Shown: positions 26,077 through 37,806, numbered from the stretch's first letter. The stretch: 64,000 nt of DNA from Trifolium pratense (GCF_020283565.1 NC_060064.1:4176001-4240000); one strand, 5' to 3'. The notes: generated by a model not told the origin, from the letters alone. Translations and numbers: made by a program.

Positions 26077-26542
26077 CTTATGACTGTTTTGGTTAAATAA
26101 TTTTGTTTTTGTGACTTATGGTTAAATAGAATTTTATCCTCTTAAATGTTAGCAAATTTCGATTTACTCATCACTAAATTTGTCATGTCATTATTTACTA
26201 TCAATCATAAAACACATATTTACCTAAGACTAAAATAATAGAATCTTGAATACCAAAAAAATAAATAATAGAATATTGAAATCGTAAAAACATGTTAATG
26301 GAAATAAACCAAAATTTGCTAATGTTACAAAGGATAAAAGACCGATTAACCCTTAATACAATAGATACAAATGTCAAGTCCAAAAAAATTCCACGTGGTC
26401 CGCGAGTTGCACATATTATTGTTAGAATATTCTCATCATGCAAAACAAAATCATGCGAATCCAAATACAAGTCAAAGACATAAGTAAATGTTTTGGTTTT
26501 ATAAGCATCAACCATCAAACAAACTTAACAATTGCAAAATTC

Positions 26543-27025
26543 ATGATGATGATGAAGTCTTCACTAATATTTCTTTCTATTTTAATCCACTTAACAGTTT
26601 CACACTCATTAACCCAAAACCAAAACTTATCAGTCTATGAAGCCCTTCAACAATATGATTTCCCAGTTGGTATTCTTCCACAAGGTGCAACAAGCTATGA
26701 ACTAAACAAAAACACAGGAAAATTCACTGTCTATTTTGATGGAACATGCATCTTTGGTATAAAATCCTATGATCTCAAGTACAAATCTACAATTAAGGGA
26801 TTTATATCTAAAGGTAAACTTACTAAGTTGAAGGGTATTAGTGTCAAAGTTGAATTGTTATGGCTTAAAATTGTGGAGGTTACTCGTCATGGTAATGATC
26901 TTCAATTCTCTGTTGGTATTGCTTCTGCTCAATTTAGTGTTGATAATTTTTTAGAGATTCCACAGTGTGGTTGTGGATTTGATTGCAATAGTTTCAGTAG
27001 TGATGCTAATTTTTCTTCTATTTAG
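26543..27025 (+). CDS. DUF538 family secreted protein
   Basis: This single-exon gene encodes 160 residues. I took the ATG at 26543 because it begins a signal peptide (MMMMKSSLIFLSILIHLTVSHS); an upstream in-frame ATG at 26438 would bury it. The body has DUF538 features: YEALQQYDFPVGILPQGA, a KFTVYFDGTC strand, and a central YDLKYKSTIKGFISKGKLTKLKGISVK-like segment. The ending is Cys-rich (CGCGFDC). The family function is not firmly known. A Copia LTR begins only 31 bp after the stop, so the original 3' untranslated region is interrupted. Confidence 0.85.
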   Translation: MMMMKSSLIFLSILIHLTVSHSLTQNQNLSVYEALQQYDFPVGILPQGATSYELNKNTGKFTVYFDGTCIFGIKSYDLKYKSTIKGFISKGKLTKLKGISVKVELLWLKIVEVTRHGNDLQFSVGIASAQFSVDNFLEIPQCGCGFDCNSFSSDANFSSI

Positions 27026-27055
27026 ATTTGTTTTAGTACAATTTTAGTTGATAAT

Positions 27056-27310
27056 TGTTAATTGTAATGACATGTGAAGCTTCCAGATCAAGTTTTAATT
27101 TTCATAATTATTAGGAAATAAAGAGTCAAATAGCTGTTCAACTACATAGGCATCTGTTATGTTTTGAATAGCAGTTTTTATGTTCTTTGGTCTTCTTATT
27201 GCTCTTTAAATATGTATGATGAGCAATTCAATAAAAGATAACCTTCCACAAAAATAAAACTCTGTGTTCTCTCTTGTTCTATACATCTACATTCCTTTTA
27301 ATAACCAACA
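27056..27310 (+). repeat. 5' LTR of the Copia element
   Basis: This 255-bp LTR contains AATAAAAG at about 27230, a possible polyadenylation signal. Because it lies just after the DUF538 stop, it could end that gene's transcripts. Confidence 0.93.
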
Positions 27311-27351
27311 AATTGGCAATCAGAGCAGATTTCTTACGGGACCTGTTTGTC

Positions 27352-29844
27352 ATGGATGCTGAAGCAAGTTTTTCACAGGCTGCGCTTCCTATATTTGATG
27401 GAGAAAACTATGAGTTTTGGGCGGTAAGAATGGAGACCTATTTAGAAGCTTTAGATCTCTGGGAAGTTGTAGAGGAGGATTTTGAAATTCTTCCACTACC
27501 AGACAATCCTACAATGGCCCAGTTGAAAAATCACAGACAGAAAAAAATCAGAAAGGCAAAGGCAAAATCTTGTTTATTTGCTGGAGTTTCAAAAACAATT
27601 TTCACAAGAATCATGAGTCTTAAAACTGCAAGAGAAATCTGGAACTATCTGAAGGAGGAGTATGCAGGAGATGATCGGATACGGAACATGCAGGTTCTGA
27701 ATTTGATTCGAGAATTCGAATTGCAAAGGATGAAGGAATCTGAGACAATCAAAGAGTACTCAGACAAACTACTTGCCATTGCTAACAAGGTGAGATTATT
27801 AGGCACTGAATTTGCAGACTCAAGAATTGTACAAAAAATTCTTGTGACAGTGCCGGAAAAATATGAATCCACAATAACAACTTTGGAGAACACAAAGGAT
27901 CTATCCAACATAACTTTGGCAGAAGTTTTGCATGCTTTGAAGGCACAAGAGCAGAGAAGGCTTATGAGGCAAGAGGGATCTATGGAGAATGCATTTCAAG
28001 CCAAGTTGCAGATCAACAATAATGGGAAAAGTTTCAGCAACAAACCTGAAGTTCTTACTCACAATAAAAACAACAATCAAAATAGCAACATATATCCACC
28101 ATGTCCTCACTGCAAAAAAACTAATCATCTACCAAAAAAATGTTGGTGGAGGCCAGATGCAAGGTGTCACAGGTGCGGTCAGTTAGGGCACATGGAAAGG
28201 ATATGCAAATCACAACAACAGCAAGAAGAAGTCAAGGTTGCTGAGGATCTATCACAGGAGGAGCAATTGTTTGCAGTATCATGTTATGCTACACATAGTT
28301 CTACAGAAAGTTGGCTTATTGATAGTGGTTGTACAAACCACATGACCTATGATCGTGAGCTTTTTAGAGAGCTTGATGAAGCTGTTTTCTCTAAAGTCAA
28401 GATTGGAAATGGAGCATATATTGAAGTAAAAGGCAGAGGAACAGTGGCAATTGAAGGTCACACAGGTTTGAAACTAATTTCTGATGTTTTGTATGTCCCT
28501 GAAATCAATCAGAACCTTTTGAGTGTTCCTCAGTTACTAGAAAAAGGTTATAAGGTGTTGTTTGAAGACAAAAATTGCATGATTAAAGATTCAGAAGGTA
28601 GAGAGGTGTTCAATGTTCAAATGAAAGGCAAAAGCTTTGCCTTAGATTTTATGAACAAGCAGCAAGCTGCAGTGCACAAAGAGGTCAACAGTACAACACT
28701 TTGGCACAAGAGGTTGGGGCATTTCCATCACAATGCTCTAATGTATTTGAAAAAGAACAACCTTGCAAAGAATTCCATTGAATTAGAAGAAGAACTTTCA
28801 GCATGTGATGTCTGCCAATATGGAAAGCAAACAAGACTCCCTTTTCCAAAAGAATTGGCTTGGAGGGCTACAGAAAGGCTGCAATTAATACACACAGATG
28901 TCGGAGGACCCATGAGAACACCATCACTGAATGGGAGTAAGTATTATATTGTATTCATTGATGATAACACAAGAATGTGTTGGATTTATTTTATGAAGTT
29001 TAAATCTGAAGTTGCTCACATCTTTTGGAAGTTCAAAGCTTGGATAGAAACCCAAAGCAAGTGCAAACTGCAGGTTATCAGATCTGACAATGGAACTGAA
29101 TATACCTGTGAACAATTTAACAAGTTTTGTGAAGATGCAGGCATAGAACACCAGTTGACAGCACCGTATTCACCTCAACAAAATGGCACTGCAGAAAGGA
29201 AGAATAGGACAATTATGGAGATGGCTAGGTGCTTGCTTCATGAAAAAGAACTGCCAAAGAAATTCTGGGCGGAAGCTGCAAATACTGCAGTTTTTTTGCT
29301 GAACAGGCTGCCAACAAAAGCTTTGCAAAAAAAGACACCATTTGAAGCATGGGATGTGAAATTCTTGGAGTTGGATAGCTGGAATTGGAAAGACGACAAG
29401 AATATTGAATTTCAGGAGGAGAATGAGGCCATAGATGATGAACCTGTCAGAGGAACAAGATCACTTTCTGATATCTATCAAAGGTGTAATGTTGCAATCA
29501 TGGAACCTGCTGGATATGCAGAAGCAGCAAATGATAAAAAATGGATAGATGCAATGGAGGAGGAGCTCAAGATGATTGAAAAAAACCAGACTTGGAAATT
29601 GGTGGACAATCAAGCTGCAATTTCTATTGCTAATGATCCGGTGTTCCATGGCAGAACAAAACACTTCAAGATCAAATTTTTCTTTCTAAGAGAAGTTCAG
29701 AAAGATGGAGATGTTCAGCTTGTTTATTGTAGAACTGAACATCAAAATGCTGACATCCTAACAAAGGCCCTACCAACAGGCAGATTTGAGTTTTTGAGGA
29801 AAAGACTTGGGATATGCAGCTTCAATGTCAAGGAGGAGTGTTAA
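27352..29844 (+). CDS. Copia gag-protease-integrase polyprotein lacking reverse transcriptase
   Basis: One open frame of 830 residues. I took the start at 27352 (MDAEASFSQ), outside the LTR. Gag (UBN2-type) comes first, then a CCHC zinc knuckle (CHRCGQLGHMERIC, about 271-284). The protease motif is LIDSGCTNH (about 321). Next come GAG-pre-integrase and integrase with Asp in HTDV (about 513), Asp in RSDNGTEY (about 577) and Glu in NGTAERKN (about 613). The frame then skips from a TWKLVD segment at the start of reverse transcriptase to DNQAAISIAND in RNase H (about 750). Nearly all of the RT is missing, and a second gap follows integrase. Copia polyproteins are normally 1,300 residues or more. 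The element is therefore non-autonomous. Confidence 0.9.
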   Translation: MDAEASFSQAALPIFDGENYEFWAVRMETYLEALDLWEVVEEDFEILPLPDNPTMAQLKNHRQKKIRKAKAKSCLFAGVSKTIFTRIMSLKTAREIWNYLKEEYAGDDRIRNMQVLNLIREFELQRMKESETIKEYSDKLLAIANKVRLLGTEFADSRIVQKILVTVPEKYESTITTLENTKDLSNITLAEVLHALKAQEQRRLMRQEGSMENAFQAKLQINNNGKSFSNKPEVLTHNKNNNQNSNIYPPCPHCKKTNHLPKKCWWRPDARCHRCGQLGHMERICKSQQQQEEVKVAEDLSQEEQLFAVSCYATHSSTESWLIDSGCTNHMTYDRELFRELDEAVFSKVKIGNGAYIEVKGRGTVAIEGHTGLKLISDVLYVPEINQNLLSVPQLLEKGYKVLFEDKNCMIKDSEGREVFNVQMKGKSFALDFMNKQQAAVHKEVNSTTLWHKRLGHFHHNALMYLKKNNLAKNSIELEEELSACDVCQYGKQTRLPFPKELAWRATERLQLIHTDVGGPMRTPSLNGSKYYIVFIDDNTRMCWIYFMKFKSEVAHIFWKFKAWIETQSKCKLQVIRSDNGTEYTCEQFNKFCEDAGIEHQLTAPYSPQQNGTAERKNRTIMEMARCLLHEKELPKKFWAEAANTAVFLLNRLPTKALQKKTPFEAWDVKFLELDSWNWKDDKNIEFQEENEAIDDEPVRGTRSLSDIYQRCNVAIMEPAGYAEAANDKKWIDAMEEELKMIEKNQTWKLVDNQAAISIANDPVFHGRTKHFKIKFFFLREVQKDGDVQLVYCRTEHQNADILTKALPTGRFEFLRKRLGICSFNVKEEC

Positions 29845-30093
29845 TTGTAATGACATGTGAAGCTTCCAGATCAAGTTTTAATTTTCATAATTATTAGGAA
29901 ATAAAGAGTCAAATAGCTGTTCAACTACATAGGCATCTGTTATGTTTTGAATAGCAGTTTTTATGTTCTTTGGTCTTCTTATTGCTCTTTAAATATGTAT
30001 GATGAGCAATTCAATAAAAGATAACCTTCCACAAAAATAAAACTCTGTGTTCTCTCTTGTTCTATACATCTACATTCCTTTTAATAACCAACA
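29839..30093 (+). repeat. 3' LTR of the Copia element
   Basis: This appears identical to the 5' LTR. The polyprotein stop codon overlaps its first bases. Confidence 0.93.
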
Positions 30094-30261
30094 ATAATTG
30101 TATTTTTCTGCTGTTGTTTTTGAACTACAGTGTTCTATATAGTTGATTTGATTCTCAGTGTTACTTCTTCAGTGTGATTATTTAATTTAAGAGTATGTTT
30201 TGTTAAGTTTGATTGAGATTAATGATGATTCATTCATACAACTTCACCAAAATACTAACCA

Positions 30262-30385
30262 TTTGGCATGAGTCCGATCCTGGCTGATGCGTATGGAGAA
30301 ACTTTTATTGGAGAGGTCAACGACCCCTTAAATGGATCTCTCGGTTACCTCGAGAGTCGAGAGACTAGTGTTTGCAGTTGCACAA
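30262..30385 (+). mobile_element. Possible SINE fragment
   Basis: A box B-like GAGTCCGATCCTGG occurs at 30270. A body with ggatctctcggttacctcga follows. No box A or target duplication was found, so this is tentative. Confidence 0.3.
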
Positions 30386-30999
30386 AATAGTAACATTGAA
30401 ACTTTAACACGTGAAAGATTCCCCTCTTGCATCTGAAACAAAACCCAACATTGATAGTACCGATTTATGTTCAATCATCTTCCTGTTAACAACACAATTA
30501 ACAATACATGGTGTGTTTGTTCTTCAATTCCAGTTTAGAAGGATTTGAAGTGAAAATGTTATTTATGTGGCTAAACACTGCAATGATCAATTATGACAGA
30601 GGACTTAGCTAAAATTTCCAAATGTGATTTGCAGTGCCTTGTTAGGTGAGAACTACACACACACCCTATAAACGTATTTAGACCATAACTCATACAATGT
30701 GAGATTCTTAACACACTTTATGATCTAAAGTGGCCTGATAGAGGTAACCTAATAGCTTGTGGCTTAACAGATCCTGCATAAACTCTAATATTATCTTAGA
30801 ATTTGAGTTGTAGCAAACTCAACCCTTGATATATAATATTTTTTTGTCTTAATTGGCGCGGAATACTTAGCTATAACTATAACTGATATGCTAGTATTTT
30901 ATCAAGAGCATAGCATGGTATATAATGTATGGACAATTATGAAAAGAGCTTAGAGCTTTTCATAGTAGAAGAGCCAATTATGATGTTCTCCGTTTTCAC

Positions 31000-31314
31000 T
31001 CAGACAGTGTGGCACCACCCCGGCACTAAGTTGGTGTAACATCGCATCGACTCATCTCCATCCTCCATTCCTAACTCATCAGGAGTCTGTTCTGCCTTGA
31101 ATTTCCAACCATCAAATAAGAACTCAACTGAACTTCAGTTCAATAGATTGTTGATTTGATCAGAATATGCATTCATCAACTCCTTCAGTTGAGTGTTTCT
31201 CTTTATCTTAAAGGATACTTCAATTCCATCCTGGCCGTTGACCTTCGAATTTATGTGTTCGGCGATGATGTTGGGTTTCATATCTTCCTCGACCTTGAGA
31301 GTAGCACCAGACAT
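31000..31314 (-). pseudogene. SUMO pseudogene, intronless and frameshifted
   Basis: Minus-strand sequence starts [14 protein letters not shown] and continues with a SUMO core ([24 protein letters not shown]). The frame breaks near 31138. A shifted frame resumes with [17 protein letters not shown] and MEDGDE, and stops at 31000-31002. Plant SUMO genes normally have introns. This copy has none, so it looks like a processed retrocopy. The C-terminal Gly-Gly needed for conjugation is not recognisable. Confidence 0.8.
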
Positions 31315-31429
31315 GTTTCTTTGTCTTATGTGTTTTTCTCTGAAAAATTCCTCTACCACAATCTTAGTTATGGCTTGGATAAATTCGCCAAGTTCTTTCT
31401 AGATGTTCTGCTCTTAACCTTGGTGAAAT

Positions 31430-31725
31430 ACACTAGTTATCTACAAAGAGAGATCTCTGTGTGCAGCCAATTAGATCCCTGCGAAGATTGAAAAAGTGAG
31501 GATTATTCTTGTGCTAAAATTGTTCTTGCAGATCTTGCCAAATAGCATCTGCTGATGAGATGACCATATAAATTACACTTGTTATGATTTCCCTTGAAAT
31601 TGATTCTGAAAACCAAGATGCATCAATGTTATCATTGTTGCAGTCTGCAGAGCCAAATTCAATATTGATGAATGTTGCACCACCAGATGGAACAGAACTA
31701 GAGCAATGTACTCGTGAACTCAAAA
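31430..31725 (-). pseudogene. Copia gag fragment
   Basis: The minus strand encodes ASWFSESISREIITSVIY followed by AIWQDLQEQF, a stop, then HKNNPHFFNLRRDLI. This order is typical of Copia gag. It is interrupted by stops and has no LTRs, so it is a decayed fragment. Confidence 0.65.
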
Positions 31726-32164
31726 GATTTACTAAATATGATGAGAATGAATAATAACTTTACAATTCACTGCATATATAGCTAACAGAAAGAGAGGCCA
31801 TTTTTTGAAGAATGTTCCGATTCATGGCTCAATAGGGTTGGCAGTATCAATTAACAACCCAATAAGTGATATGATCGATTCACCGTAGTTTGAACCTATT
31901 TGCCTTTGTTATTAGTAGTACAGGCATGAAGCTTAACACCCTTAACTTTGGCGTGCCCTAAACAAATATCAAAAGTGAGCATTCAATAATCAATCTTTCT
32001 TAGGTTTCCTCTACTTGGAACCATTGCTGGCTTGGACAACATAAGCAATGTGTGCCTCAGTGGCAAAAGTGTGCTGGTGAGCTCCCTTTGAGTTTCTTTC
32101 TGAAGCAACAAAGCGAAAACCTTGTTCATGTGTGGGAGAGGATCCATTAGAAAAAGTTGGCCTC

Positions 32165-32295
32165 TGATCTTGTCAAATAGCAGCTGCGGATGACAGATAA
32201 ATTACACTTGTTATGATTTCCCTCAAAGTTGATTCCGAAAGCCAAGATGCAAAAATGTTATTATTGTTTGCAGTCTGCAGAACCAAATTCCACAT
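32165..32295 (-). pseudogene. Second, related Copia gag fragment
   Basis: This is a diverged direct copy of 31536-31666, again encoding ASWLSESTLREIITSVIY. It suggests a local duplication or two related insertions. Confidence 0.55.
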
Positions 32296-35293
32296 CGAGG
32301 ATCATGATGCGTGGAATTTAGTCAACAACAAAACTGAGTTTATTTCAGCCAATAAGATATGTTATGAATTGTACAAGCAAGGGATTGAGTTTATGAAGAC
32401 CGCAAAAAATTAATTAAAGATTGTTGAGGAGAGAAAAAATCAGAGTTGAATGCTGATAGTATAGAGGAAAGGAAAGGATCACTATAGAGAAGCAAAAATC
32501 TTCATGCAGCAAAGAAAAAGAATCATCTGGTTTATCGATGAAGGTTGAACAACCAAGATGGAAGAGAGCTAGTGTATGGTACTCTCATAATAACTCAAAA
32601 GATTTATGAATATATGATCGAGTAAATAGTCTATTTGCTCCCTCAAACAAGGAACTCGTATCAACTTAGTCTCTCATTTTATTGATATTTCAGAATAGTC
32701 CGTCACTTATCGAAATATTGATCGGTTAGTCTCTCTTTTAGTTTCAGTCTGTTAAGTGGTAATGTTTCGTGTTAAGTGGCACACTAGCACACAAGTCTAA
32801 CACATAAGCAAAAGTCGGGAACAAACCGATACAAAGCTATGTTTTTAATCTCAAATCTCCATTTCGGGTTGTCATCTTCCTATTTTCTTCTCCAAAACAA
32901 ATCACTAAATTGATTGCTTGGTTGACTGGTTGTTGCACAAACCAGAAAAATACTATTGTAGTATTACTGTATTAGTTCGTTGCCGCATCATACAATTTTA
33001 TCACAAACCAGAATAAGTATACTTCCAATTTTTACAGCAGTATCTATCATGAACACAACCAACTCAAGTTAACAAATCAGTGACTAAACTCCTCTACGAA
33101 GAGGCTACTACCCATGATGGCCGAAAAAAAATGGGGGCAAAGAGTTGCACAGAAACTGAAATTATTGTCCCTTACAAAAATCACAAGACAATTTTTTGTT
33201 TCAAGTACAAGTTGTCTAAAATATCAAGATAACATTTTGTTTACCAAATATCGTAAAAGACAACAAATTGTTCAACATCTTAAAAGTCTGTCATGTGTTG
33301 TTCTGCTCGGATCATTGGCATATCTAAGATGTGAATGTGTTTAGGAGTTTTCAACATTAGTCAGAAGAGAAAATGAAAGTGCTCACAATGTATTTAAAAG
33401 AGATTAAGTTTAGTTGGCATTTGAAATTGTCCAAACTTAGATTTTATTATCTCTCCCAACTAATGAACTAACTTAATCAATATTTTTGTAAGGGACTAAG
33501 TTTACACGATTGTCTAATTTGAGAGACTAACTTGCATCTAATTCAATTAACTACACACAACACATTCTCTTAAACGGGTAGTACACCCTAATACACATTT
33601 ATATGGCTTTGAACTTTCCTCTCCATTCTTTGTGCATACCTCCAAACATGGTCCCCTAAGTTGTTCGAATAAAAAATCTTTTAGGGAAAGATTTGCAATT
33701 TGCATCATAACTTTTAGGTGATATAGGATACGATTTTCTTTATATAGCAAGTTGCATATGATATATAATATGAAAATTCTGCACCAATGTTTGTGACTAG
33801 TGAATCACTAATTTCTGGTTCTATTGAATGTCTGCCCTTCAAATTGTCCTTTAATTCATCTCCAACTTGTAAGTTAGGTTGAGTGGGCACACCAAACAAG
33901 ACCCATCAGTTTAATTTAATTGAACACCCCATGCCTAATTAAGATGACGCACATTCTGACTATGTGCTAGTAGCTACTATGATTCGATCTTTATTATAAG
34001 AAAAAATCTACTTTTAAGATTCATCATATAAATCAGATATATCAGTTGTTCAATAAACATATTTTTCTTCTAATGAGGACCATAGGAAGTAAATTACTTA
34101 ATCTGCATACACCAAACCAAAGAAAAATTGAATTTCTCATCATGAGCGTGCAGAACTTTAAGAATGAGGATAAAAACAAGGAAACTAACTTAGCTATAGG
34201 GGTGTGCAAAATATCTGGTTATAAGGCCCAAACTCATAACCAGATCCAAGTCCATTTTTAAATACCTGGATTTTAGTATATGGTTACTAACCAAACCATT
34301 TTCATCCGGTCGGTTATCCACCCAAATTGAATTTTTGGATCTAGTTTAAATTGGTTATTATCAAATTTCAAAATTCATTCACGCAAAAAACAACAAGCAA
34401 AATTCATTCACGTAAAATTCATTCACGGCTTCACCATGCTCCGTCTCTCAGATCTTGCAATGAACCCTAAATCCCAAATCCACCATGATCTCTCCAATTG
34501 AACCCTAATCGATGATGTTTTCTTCCAATCGAACTCACTCTTCAATTGGAGTTAAAAACAATAGTATGGTGCTGGTCGACACATTGTTGATTGTTTGGGC
34601 AGCAATTACAACTGCATGAGTTAGAAAATGGAACCCCACTACAATATTAAAATCAGGTTTGTTTATTGCTTAGGTGACTTTAGGTATCATATCACAACAA
34701 TGGCTTCAAGTTATGCGTTCCATTGCCATATGTCCAGATTAGCAGATTATTTTATGTAGTAAGAATAGTATTTGTTTTTATTGATTTGTACTTATTGTCC
34801 AAACTGAATAAATCATCAACTTGAAAACGACTAAATTCCTTAGCAATTAGCCTTTCATGTTATACTTTACTTGCCACACACGCTTTGTCCTTTTGTGAAA
34901 TGCTGGTTGATTTATTTATTTATGCAATATTGCTGGCCTAAAAAGTGGGAATTTGTTTCCAATTTGCATTTGAGCCTTTTTCTCCTTTCGTTTTCATTGC
35001 AATTATGTTATAGTGTTAAAATCAATTCTTTCATCAATAATCATTCCCACTAGTTAATGACACGTTAAACATCCTATATAGCATTTTTCTTAAATAATAT
35101 TTTCTTTGTCTCAAAGTATAAGAAAAAGTTTTAATGAAAATATTACAAAAAGTTTGATAATTAGATCAAAATATGTATCTTATTCTTTGTTCGTATCAGA
35201 TAAATATAGCTTAGTAAAGTGGATTTCAAAAATTGAGGAGATCTTAATTAAACTAATAAACAATAGTCTTATTCCATCAATCAGAGTGATCAA
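32296..35293. other. Gene-poor region, nothing confidently recognised
   Basis: A plus-strand frame ending at 32413 has no domain I know. Sequence near 32635-32780 and 33480-33540 has the character of decayed repeat ends (gctccctcaaac and gagagactaac). The stretch near 34200-34370 resembles common dispersed plant repeats. No gene is called. Confidence 0.4.
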
Positions 35294-36456
35294 TTAAATG
35301 CAGTTTTGCCCTCCCTGTTTTGATTAAATCGGAATTTTATCCCCCCTGTTTTAAAACGCGGACTTTTACCCCCCTTGTTTTATAATTTTTTGGATTTTGC
35401 CCCCCCTAAAATTCTGCTTTCGAGTCACAACTTCAAAGCTTTGCACACAACTCAATTTGGATCAATAATTCACCAAAAGGATATCGAAATGACCGTAATC
35501 GAGTTATCTTTCCACAGAATCAAACCCTACTAAATTTGGAGTTACAAAGAGAGATTAATTACCGTTTTAGTGAAGGTATGTCCCCCAAAAATTATGCACA
35601 AAATCTGCTTTCGAGTCACAACTTCAAAACTTCGCACAGAATTCCATTTGGATCCATAATTCATCAAACGGATATCAAAATGACCGTAATCGAGTTATCT
35701 TTCCACAGAATCAAACTCCACTAAATTTGGAGTTACAGAGAGAGATTAATTATCATTTTAGTGAAGGTCTGTCCAAATCAATTATTGTATGGAACTACTA
35801 CTGGTATTTTTGTCATGTCTCTCACCCTGTAGCTCATTTTTCAATAGTATTTACATGTCCGGAAGGCTAACGAAATTACCTTTGTTTTCATTTAAATTTC
35901 GTCAAATTTGGAGTTATGATGTGTTTGGTAGACGATGTTGAATTTGAAGGTCATAAGTAGATTTCTGCAAAATTAGTAATTGGACAGACCTTCACTAAAA
36001 CTGTAATTAATCTCTCTTTGTAACTCCAAATTTAGTGGGGTTTGATTCTGTGGAAATCTAACTCGTTTATGGTCATTTCGGTATCCGTTTGGTAAATTAT
36101 TGATCCAAATTGAGTTGTGTGCGAAGCTTTGAAGTTGTAACTCGAAAAGCAGAATTTTGCAGAATTTTGGGGGACATATCTTCACTAAAACGGTAATTAA
36201 TCTCTCTTTGTAACTCCAAATTTAGTGGGGTTTGATTATGTGGAAAGCTAACTCGATTAAGGTCATTTCGGTATCCGTTTGGTGAATTATTGATCCAAAT
36301 TGAGTTGTGTGCGAAGCTTTGAAGTTGTGACTCGAAAGCAGAATTTTAGGGGGGCAAAATCCAAAATATTATAAAACAGGAGGGTAAAAGTCCGCATTTT
36401 AAAATAGGGGGTAAATTCCGATTTAATCAAAACAGGGGGGGCAAAACTGCATTTAA
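35294..36456. mobile_element. Large foldback (inverted-repeat) element
   Basis: The 1,163-bp element begins TTAAATGCAGTTTTGCCC and ends with its complement. Both arms carry GGATTTTGCCCCCCCTAAAA-type segments and an Asp/Arg-free repeat block containing caattaccgttttagtgaag. That block recurs four times in two orientations (near 35560, 35750, 35990 and 36185). The target duplication is not clear. There is no transposase. The frames at 35536 and 35973 are repeat-derived. Confidence 0.75.
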
Positions 36457-36596
36457 GTCATGTTTTTATCATTGAAACAAAATGGCAAATATGCATGAGG
36501 TGCATAAATATGACATAATATTGTATGATGTCGAAAACAAATTCCTTAAAAAATAACTTTTGGAGATTAACCGAAAGATTTTAAAAAATCAACGAT

Positions 36597-37243
36597 AATC
36601 ATAATAAATACGAGATCTTTAAAGTAGAATTAGATATCTAAACTAAATTGAATTAAAAGTTAAAAAAGTTATAAGGTAAAAGAGGCAACTATATCGACAA
36701 ATATCACTTGAAATTCATATATACACCCCCAATTTTTTTTAATGTAAATATTACCCCAAATCTCTGTCAAAACTCAAAACAGAGATTGTTACATAAAAAC
36801 TTGTCAAATGCTTAATCAAATAAAGAACATTTACAGATTGCGAAATTACCCTGAATCACTGTCAAAACAGAGATAATGCAACCAAATTATATTAAACTTA
36901 TCAAAATATTTAAAGTTACTTGGTTATTTGGCTAGTATTTTCTGATTATAGTTAAATTTACTCAAATATTTTTTGTAACCTTTGATCAACAACAATGCAA
37001 AATATTATCATAAACCAGTTTATAACGTGCAAGCTATAATCCAAACATCACACACAAAAACAAATTTAACAAAAATAGTATAAATTGCATTCAATAAAGA
37101 TTAGAAATACATCATCATTAACTAATGATCAACTAGCAACTAATAATCATTCTCCTTGTTTCCAAAACTAGTAAAAAATAAACCAAACGGAGTAGAATCT
37201 TCGTGATTAACAGAATCATTCATGAGATCCTCCACCGTTAAAA
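36597..37243. repeat. LEA-block duplication, 3' flank of copy A
   Basis: This matches 50714-51388 closely. The copies share the cgacaaatatcacttgaaat segment, the accccaaatctctgtcaaa segment and the 3' flank of the LEA gene. It is part of a segmental duplication that includes the LEA genes. Confidence 0.8.
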
Positions 37244-37649
37244 TTAGTTGTTAAGTTTCTTGCGGAGAAGTTTAGCTCGCAATTCAGCAGCGTCAACATC
37301 CTTAACATTTTCAGGCTTATAGTAACCGGTAACAGGATCCGGTACCCAAGAAACCTTGTAAGTAGAAACAACCTCTTCCCCTGTCTTTGTGGGTCCCATC
37401 TTGTTACCAATAGACACTGCTCCTCCCCTTGTTGCACTTTCTGTTGCAGCAGCGTAACCACGTCTGTTCAATTAATCAAAAATTACCATATTAAAAATCA
37501 CAACATTAAAATCATAATAAAAATTAATTAATGATAATTGATAACACTAATTAAGAAACACGTTACGTTACATACCTTGTGAGAGTGTTAGAGAATCCTT
37601 CAAGAACAATAGCGGAAAAAACCTTAGCGTTAGCGAAAGAACGAGCCAT
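37244..37649 (-). CDS. LEA_3 / SAG21-like late embryogenesis abundant protein, copy A
   Basis: Two exons (37576-37649 and 37244-37463) joined at an AG|A Arg codon give 97 residues. The N-terminus MARSFANAKVFSAIVLEG is an amphipathic, Arg-bearing presequence like those that send SAG21-type proteins to mitochondria. The C-terminal half has the family motif KVSWVPDPVTGYYKPEN. Family members are small stress-, senescence- or ABA-induced proteins linked to oxidative and dehydration tolerance. It differs from copy B at two residues. Introns are GT-AG. Confidence 0.92.
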
Positions 37650-37806
37650 TAGTGAATTTGATTAAATTGAGTGAGTGAAACAAAGATGTGTTGAATTTTG
37701 GTGAACTATGGAAAAAGCTTATTGTTGTTAGAAAGGAAATAAGCGCTTTTCCACAGTTTTAAAATTGAGTTTTGTGTGTTGTGAAGAGAAGTGGTGAGGG
37801 AGGCGC

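Larger units (their letters stand above)
27056..30093 (+). mobile_element. Copia LTR retrotransposon, complete ends, RT deleted
   Basis: The 3,038-bp element is bounded by two 255-bp LTRs (27056-27310 and 29839-30093). They appear identical by eye, begin TGTTAATTG and end AACCAACA. The target duplication is ATAAT (27051-27055 and 30094-30098). A primer-binding site related to initiator Met tRNA (TGGCAATCAGAGC, 27314-27326) follows the 5' LTR. A polypurine tract (AAGGAGGAG, 29830-29838) precedes the 3' LTR. Identical LTRs imply a recent insertion. Confidence 0.95.

Noticed and set aside
32213..32413. 66-codon frame ending IEFMKTAKN
   Set aside because: Its first half is antisense to a gag fragment, and the rest matches no family I know.
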